Positions 5,760 through 9,806 of a DNA stretch of 9,806 bases are shown here, one piece after another. Below the pieces are notes generated by a model, which saw nothing but the letters and a program-made list of their open reading frames with translations, searched no databases and had not been told where the DNA came from. Origin of the DNA: Chitinophagaceae bacterium (lineage in GTDB: Bacteria; Bacteroidota; Bacteroidia; Chitinophagales; Chitinophagaceae); the NCBI GenBank assembly GCA_025362915.1, contig JANYEU010000052.1:1-9806 (forward strand). The letters are read 5' to 3'. The translations under genes were made by a program, and so were the position numbers. Within the stretch, counting starts at the first letter, position 1. The number at the start of each line of letters is the position of its first letter.

Positions 5760-5791
5760 CCGTCCGATTATTAATTGTAGATGTAAGAGAT

Positions 5792-8032
5792 ATGAGTCAG
5801 TTTGAACAAATCATAGCAGGCAGAATGAACCTGAAAATAGCACAGGTGCAAGCAGTTTTGGCCTTATTTGCCGAAGGTGCCACCATCCCGTTTATAGCCC
5901 GTTACCGGAAAGATAAAACAGGGGCTTTGGATGAAGTGCAGATACAACAGATTCAGGATGAAATGAAAACCCTGACAGAATATGCCGAAAGGAAAGAATT
6001 TATTGTGAAAACCATCACGGAACAAGGCAAAATGACGGCGGAATTGCAAGCACGGATTGAGAGGGCAATCACCATCACCGACCTTGAAGATATTTATCTG
6101 CCTTATAAACCAAAACGCAAGACCAAGGCACAAACGGCAAGGGAAAACGGCTTGGAGCCATTGTCTGTATTGGTATTATCGCAGGTACAAACAGATTTGG
6201 AACAGGCAGCAGAGACCTACCTTAATGATAAGGTTTTAACGGTGGATGATGCCTTGCAGGGCGCAAGGGACATTATTGCGGAGCAAGTAAACGAGGATGC
6301 AACGGTGCGTGCCAAACTGAGAAAGTGTTTTGAGAACACTGCCACTTTTCAGAGTAAGGTACTGCCCGAGAAAGAAACGGAAGCCATTAAATATAAAGAT
6401 TATTTCGAATTTAGCGAGCCGATACACAAAATTCCTTCGCATAGGATACTGGCCATATTGCGTGGCTTTCTGGAAGGGCATTTACGGATGAGCATTGCGC
6501 CGTTGGAAGAAGAAGCCATTGATTTGATAGAAAATATCTATATAAAAGAAAGCCTGAACAGCTCCGTAGAACAGGTGAAGAAGGCCATTAAAGATTCGTA
6601 CAAAAGATTGTTGCATCCTAGTTTGGAGACAGAATTTAGGACTTCACTCAAGGCAAAAGCCGATGAAGAAGCCATAAATGTGTTTGCCGAAAACCTAAAA
6701 CAGTTGTTATTGAGTGCGCCATTGGGAAGTAAACGTGTATTGGCAATAGACCCCGGTTATCGGACAGGTTGTAAGATAGTTTGCTTGGATGAGCAGGGGG
6801 CATTGTTGAAAACAAGTCTAATTTACATTCACGAGGGAAATAAGCAACTGGAAGCGGGTTATATCATCAAGGATTTGGTGTCGAAATACAATATAGAAAC
6901 TTTTGCCATTGGCGATGGAACGGCGGGGAGGGAAACGGAACAGTTTATTAAATCGCTACAGCTAAACATTCCTATTTTCTTGGTGAATGAGGATGGAGCC
7001 AGCATTTATTCCGCTTCTGAAGTGGCGAGGGAAGAATTTCCTACAGAAGATATTACCGTGAGGGGCTCGGTGAGTATTGGACGGAGATTGATGGATCCGT
7101 TGGCTGAATTGGTAAAACTTGATCCGAAAAGTATTGGTGTGGGGCAATATCAACACGATGTAAACCAGAGCCGGCTAAAAGAAAAACTGGACCAGACCGT
7201 TGTGAGCTGTGTGAACCAAGTGGGTGTTAACCTGAACACTGCCAGTAAAAACCTGTTGAGTTATGTGAGTGGCATTGGCAATACCATTGCCGAAAACATC
7301 ATCACCCACCGGAATGAGATTGGCAAGTTTACAAGTAGAGAACAATTGCTTAAAGTACCGCGTTTGGGCGGCAAGGCTTTTGAACAGTGTGCAGGTTTCT
7401 TGCGCATTAAAGAAGGAACTAATCCGCTGGATGCAAGTGCCGTGCACCCGGAAGCTTATCCGATTATAAAAAAGATTGCTGCCGACCTTAATGTGGATGT
7501 AAAGGAATTGGTGGGTAATGAAACGCTATTAAAAACCGTAGAACCCAAGAAATATGTTACCGAACAGATTGGGATATTAACCATTCAGGATGTATTGAAG
7601 GAGTTGAAGAAACCTGGTCTCGACCCAAGAAGTTCTTTGGAACAGTTTGAGTTTGCCGCCATTTATAAGATAGATGATGCCAAGGAAGGGATGATTGTGC
7701 CGGGCGTGGTAACCAACATCACCCGCTTTGGGGCTTTTGTAGATATAGGCGTAAAACAAGATGGATTGGTGCATGTGAGCGAGATTTCGCATACATTTAT
7801 TACAGATCCTAACCAACTATTGAAGCTGAACGATAAGGTGATGGTAAAGATTACGGAAGTGGATATACCTAGGAAACGTATTGCCCTTTCCATCAAACAA
7901 ACACAGGAAGCACCCGCAAAAAAAGGCAGCAACAGGCAATATAATAATGAAAGGGCAATGCCACAACAGCCTGTGGAAACTAATAATATAAACGATGCCT
8001 TATCGATGCTGAAGAAGAAGTTTGGGAAGTAG
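5792..8032 (+). CDS. tex: Tex family RNA-binding transcription accessory protein
   Basis: Predicted 746-residue cytoplasmic protein; E. coli and Pseudomonas Tex are about 770-790. Domains in order are the Tex N-terminal helical region (1-~190, with AEGATIPFIARYRKDKTG near residue 30), a YqgF/RNase H-like domain (~315-440, starting RVLAIDPGYRTGCKIVCL with Asp320), helix-hairpin-helix repeats (~480-560, NTASKNLLSYVSGIG and VPRLGGKAFEQC) and an S1 RNA-binding domain (~632-702, VTNITRFGAFVDIGVKQDGL and LVHVSEIS). A basic, Gln/Asn-rich tail of ~40 residues follows. Tex is the bacterial relative of eukaryotic Spt6; it binds nucleic acid and affects transcription, with nuclease activity not generally supported. 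An ATG at 5705 would add 29 residues unlike any Tex N-terminus, so 5792 is preferred. It appears monocistronic. The stop codon's last base begins a 7-bp tandem repeat. Confidence 0.95.
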   Translation: MSQFEQIIAGRMNLKIAQVQAVLALFAEGATIPFIARYRKDKTGALDEVQIQQIQDEMKTLTEYAERKEFIVKTITEQGKMTAELQARIERAITITDLEDIYLPYKPKRKTKAQTARENGLEPLSVLVLSQVQTDLEQAAETYLNDKVLTVDDALQGARDIIAEQVNEDATVRAKLRKCFENTATFQSKVLPEKETEAIKYKDYFEFSEPIHKIPSHRILAILRGFLEGHLRMSIAPLEEEAIDLIENIYIKESLNSSVEQVKKAIKDSYKRLLHPSLETEFRTSLKAKADEEAINVFAENLKQLLLSAPLGSKRVLAIDPGYRTGCKIVCLDEQGALLKTSLIYIHEGNKQLEAGYIIKDLVSKYNIETFAIGDGTAGRETEQFIKSLQLNIPIFLVNEDGASIYSASEVAREEFPTEDITVRGSVSIGRRLMDPLAELVKLDPKSIGVGQYQHDVNQSRLKEKLDQTVVSCVNQVGVNLNTASKNLLSYVSGIGNTIAENIITHRNEIGKFTSREQLLKVPRLGGKAFEQCAGFLRIKEGTNPLDASAVHPEAYPIIKKIAADLNVDVKELVGNETLLKTVEPKKYVTEQIGILTIQDVLKELKKPGLDPRSSLEQFEFAAIYKIDDAKEGMIVPGVVTNITRFGAFVDIGVKQDGLVHVSEISHTFITDPNQLLKLNDKVMVKITEVDIPRKRIALSIKQTQEAPAKKGSNRQYNNERAMPQQPVETNNINDALSMLKKKFGK

Positions 8033-8052
8033 TGGTTAGTGGTTAGTGGTTA
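8032..8052. repeat. Three tandem copies of GTGGTTA
   Basis: GTGGTTA occurs three times head-to-tail, starting on the last base of the tex stop codon. GTGGTTAGTGGT-like runs are familiar from Bacteroidota intergenic regions, where longer versions occur with an inverted partner; no partner is seen here. It may be the remnant of an interspersed repeat or a slippage product. Confidence 0.8.
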
Positions 8053-8195
8053 GTATGGCAGTGACAATTTCTTTCGAGAAGTTTAAGGGAAAACAAGGAA
8101 TTATATAAGTTATAATGATAATTGTGTAACGTTTTTGGGCAAGACTAAGTGAACCTTTGTGTATTGAAATTAATCAATAAATAAAACTTAGTAAC

Positions 8196-8522
8196 ATGAA
8201 AAAAACATTCCTCGTAGCAGCAGCCATCATGCTCTCTACATTAGCTAGTCCCACACTAAAAGCTGCATTAGTGGTAAGTACAACTACTACTGCAACCTCA
8301 AGCGTACCGTCCGCCGATTTGGCAAAAGAAAACACACTTATAGCCCGTGTAAATGAAATAAAGGCTATGGACAAATCGAATCTGAGCCAATCTGATAGGA
8401 AGGGCTTACGAAAGGAGTTACGTTCAATAAAAACACAATTAAAATCAGTTAGTGGAGGAGGGGTTTACCTTTCTGTTGGAGCAATTATCATTATCATCTT
8501 AATATTAATCTTGATATTGTAA
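8196..8522 (+). CDS. Small exported protein with C-terminal hydrophobic tail, function unknown
   Basis: Predicted 108 residues. Residues 1-23 form a signal peptide (MKKTFLVAAAIMLSTLASPT then LKA, cleavage before A24). A Thr/Ser-rich stretch (~28-38) follows, then a charged helical segment (ENTLIARVNEIKAMDKSN, ~45-62, and a K/R-rich stretch SDRKGLRKELRSIKTQLKSV to ~85) likely to be coiled coil or amphipathic helix. A Gly-Gly-Gly then leads into VYLSVGAIIIIILILILIL, a single hydrophobic segment running to the last residue. I recall similar small Bacteroidota proteins ending GGVYLSVGAIIII..., none with a known function. After signal cleavage it would be a periplasmic helix anchored by its C-terminus, possibly oligomeric. 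It stands alone: 163 bases follow tex, and a strong terminator lies just after its stop. A toxin or pore-like role is speculation. Confidence 0.8.
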   Translation: MKKTFLVAAAIMLSTLASPTLKAALVVSTTTTATSSVPSADLAKENTLIARVNEIKAMDKSNLSQSDRKGLRKELRSIKTQLKSVSGGGVYLSVGAIIIIILILILIL

Positions 8523-8534
8523 TAATAAGGTGTA

Positions 8535-8583
8535 AAAAAGAAGGTATCAATAGGTTTAATAAGCCTATTGATACCTTCTTTTT
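8535..8583. terminator. Bidirectional intrinsic terminator between convergent genes
   Basis: The arms 8535-8554 and 8564-8583 are perfect 20-base complements (AAAAAGAAGGTATCAATAGG on the left), and the inner bases TTT and AAG extend the stem to a triloop at 8558-8560. The stem's own ends supply a T-run for + transcripts and, through the A-run at 8534-8539, a T-run for - transcripts. It lies 12 bases after the stop of the small hydrophobic-tail gene and 16 bases before the end of the LRR gene, so it can terminate both. Confidence 0.93.
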
Positions 8584-8599
8584 GTATATTAAACCATTA

Positions 8600-9806
8600 T
8601 TATTTCTTTACAAAAGGCAGCACCTTTTCCTCTCCTAGTGTTGTTTTAATATGCAGATAATATATTCCTGCTCCCAAACTACTTACAGGCAATGATGGGT
8701 TTGTAGCATCGCTTAACTGCACGGTTGTTATTATTTTGCCCAAATTATTTCCCAAACTTATAGTTGCAATATGATTTCCAATTATTGTTAACTTATCCAT
8801 GGTTGGATTAGGATAAACAGATAAAGCCATAAGTCGAGCATCGTAAGTTGTCAGAGATGCAACATTACTATAACTCATGCTTCCCAATTTGTCTATTGAT
8901 TTAATGCGATAATAGTTAATGCCAGTATTAGGAGAATTATCTATCAAGTCATAGTTGTTATTTCCTTTTCCTACAGCGGTTTTAGTACTTAAATCCGTGT
9001 AGGTTTTGCCATCCGTACTATGTTGGATAGTAAATGAACTTGTATTCAGTTCACCAATTGTCTGCCACAGGAGTTGTACTTGTCCGTTGGTTGCTTTTGC
9101 TTGCAAGGCTATACTTTTAATAGGTAAGTTTGTAATATCTATTGTATTACCATATAGAATAAGATTTGTAGCAATTGCATTGGTGGCCACTACATAATAT
9201 TGTCCATTGCTTGTGGCAGTAAAAGTACTATCTCCCACTTTGGTTGATACCAGATTACCATCCTGATACCATTGGTAAGTATTATTTGAAGGTGTTCCTC
9301 CTACAGAAAAAGACAGTTGTGCACCATTTTGTAAGATAGGCACAATTGCCTGTGGACTATAAGTTTTAATAGAATCGGCAAAATTAGGCGCCGCCACAGC
9401 CTCCATACCTGCAAATGTAAATTGATTACCGTACAACCAAATCGCTCTCAATGTCGTCAAGCCAGTTAAGGTTGATGGAATAGAGCCAGAGAATTGATTG
9501 CCATTTAGCGATAGAACAATCAGACTTGACATATTTCCGAAGATATCTGGAAGACTACCACTTAATTGATTGTTCCATAAAGCAAGATTTACTAAGTTGG
9601 TTAAATATTTAAAAGACGTAGGAATACTTCCTGTTAATGAATTGTTGCTTAAAATCAAGTATTGAAGGTTTGTTAAGTAACCTATTGTATCTGGTATGCT
9701 GCCACTTAATTGATTGCCCCACAAATACAAAGATGTCAATGCCCCCAAATTACCTAATGGCTGCGGGATACCTCCAGTTAATGAATTGCTGTTTAAAATT
9801 AATATT
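8600..9806 (-). CDS. Plant-type leucine-rich-repeat surface protein with T9SS sorting domain (N-terminus outside window)
   Basis: The frame is open from the right window edge (first full codon 9805-9803) to the TAA at 8602-8600, 401 residues visible. Residues 1-142 are about six 24-residue LRRs of the plant-specific type (for example LTSLYLWGNQLSGSIPDTIG at 23-42), the last one degenerate. Residues ~150-225 look like an Ig-like domain (TYQWYQDGNLVS and GQYYVVATNA). Residues ~230-325 resemble a fibronectin III-like beta domain (VQLLWQTIGELNTSSFTIQH, NYYRIKSIDKLG). The final ~75 residues are a type IX secretion C-terminal domain: LSVYPNPTMDKLTI, SLGAGIYYLHI and a terminal FVKK. The protein is therefore expected to cross the outer membrane through T9SS and be released or attached to the surface. 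A TTG at 9748 is internal, not the start, because LRR sequence continues upstream. The ligand is unknown; adhesion is inferred. Confidence 0.9.
   Translation of the reverse strand, partial: ILILNSNSLTGGIPQPLGNLGALTSLYLWGNQLSGSIPDTIGYLTNLQYLILSNNSLTGSIPTSFKYLTNLVNLALWNNQLSGSLPDIFGNMSSLIVLSLNGNQFSGSIPSTLTGLTTLRAIWLYGNQFTFAGMEAVAAPNFADSIKTYSPQAIVPILQNGAQLSFSVGGTPSNNTYQWYQDGNLVSTKVGDSTFTATSNGQYYVVATNAIATNLILYGNTIDITNLPIKSIALQAKATNGQVQLLWQTIGELNTSSFTIQHSTDGKTYTDLSTKTAVGKGNNNYDLIDNSPNTGINYYRIKSIDKLGSMSYSNVASLTTYDARLMALSVYPNPTMDKLTIIGNHIATISLGNNLGKIITTVQLSDATNPSLPVSSLGAGIYYLHIKTTLGEEKVLPFVKK

Larger units (their letters stand above)
5106..5791. other. 686-base divergent intergenic region rich in repeats
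   Basis: This region separates the MuiA-like gene (-) from tex (+). Positions 5106-5245 are very AT-rich with no element I can name. Then come the 41-bp tandem array (5246-5450 plus degenerate continuation), an AT-rich stretch, the REP-like palindrome (5557-5622), and an AT-rich leader to tex. No open frame of convincing protein character is present, and the 41-bp period is not a multiple of three, which argues against a repeat protein. No tRNA-like or rRNA-like sequence is seen. Confidence 0.75.

Noticed and set aside
5705..5791. Tex starting at ATG 5705, with a 29-residue extension
   Set aside because: The extra residues are unlike Tex N-termini and overlap a promoter-like site; ATG 5792 gives the normal family start.
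8152..8159. AACCTTTG as a -7 box for the small hydrophobic-tail gene
   Set aside because: The nearest upstream TTG words give spacers of 14 and 27 bases, outside the usual range, so the match is not convincing.
9746..9748. TTG at 9748 as the LRR protein start
   Set aside because: The same frame continues upstream with LRR consensus (LILNSNSLTGGIP) to the window edge, so the gene is partial.

Overview
The window reads as chromosomal DNA from a Bacteroidota bacterium, most likely near Chitinophagaceae/Sphingobacteriia (inference). It is AT-rich and its genes lack clear Shine-Dalgarno sequences. Some upstream regions carry TTG-N19/20-TTAnTTTG promoter-like sites, close to the Bacteroidota TTG / TAnnTTTG consensus. 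One large surface protein ends in a type IX secretion (T9SS) sorting domain. The protein-coding content is mostly ordinary housekeeping and envelope genes; the unusual material lies between the genes.

Layout. Positions 1-309 (-) hold the N-terminal 103 residues of MurB, not complete in this window. Divergent from it are an NlpC/P60 lipoprotein (486-1181), a FolB dihydroneopterin aldolase (1274-1624, GTG start), a secreted TPR protein (1641-2396) and a TyrA-type prephenate dehydrogenase (2554-3405), all on +. TyrA converges on a secreted MuiA-like DUF4140/DUF4139 protein (3483-5105, -). A 686-base divergent intergenic region (5106-5791) follows, then the transcription accessory protein Tex (5792-8032, +), a small secreted protein with a hydrophobic tail (8196-8522, +), a strong bidirectional terminator, and a plant-type LRR protein with a T9SS tail (8600-9806, -, N-terminus outside the window).

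Functional links. MurB and the NlpC/P60 lipoprotein are both cell-wall proteins sharing a divergent promoter region. FolB and the TPR gene are 16 bases apart and probably co-transcribed. The rest look like independent units; no multi-gene defence, biosynthetic or mobile system is visible.

Non-coding content. Nearly every intergenic gap holds a different repeat or palindrome: a 26-bp-arm hairpin built of 14-base units (1187-1260), an imperfect CCACTAAG-bounded inverted repeat (2413-2539), a 30-base-arm hairpin filling the gap between convergent genes (3406-3477), a tandem array of five exact-period 41-bp units each with an A/T dyad (5246-5450 plus a degenerate sixth), a 27-bp-arm REP-like palindrome (5557-5622) and a 7-bp triplicate touching the tex stop codon (8032-8052). 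The 41-bp array is the best candidate for something undescribed.
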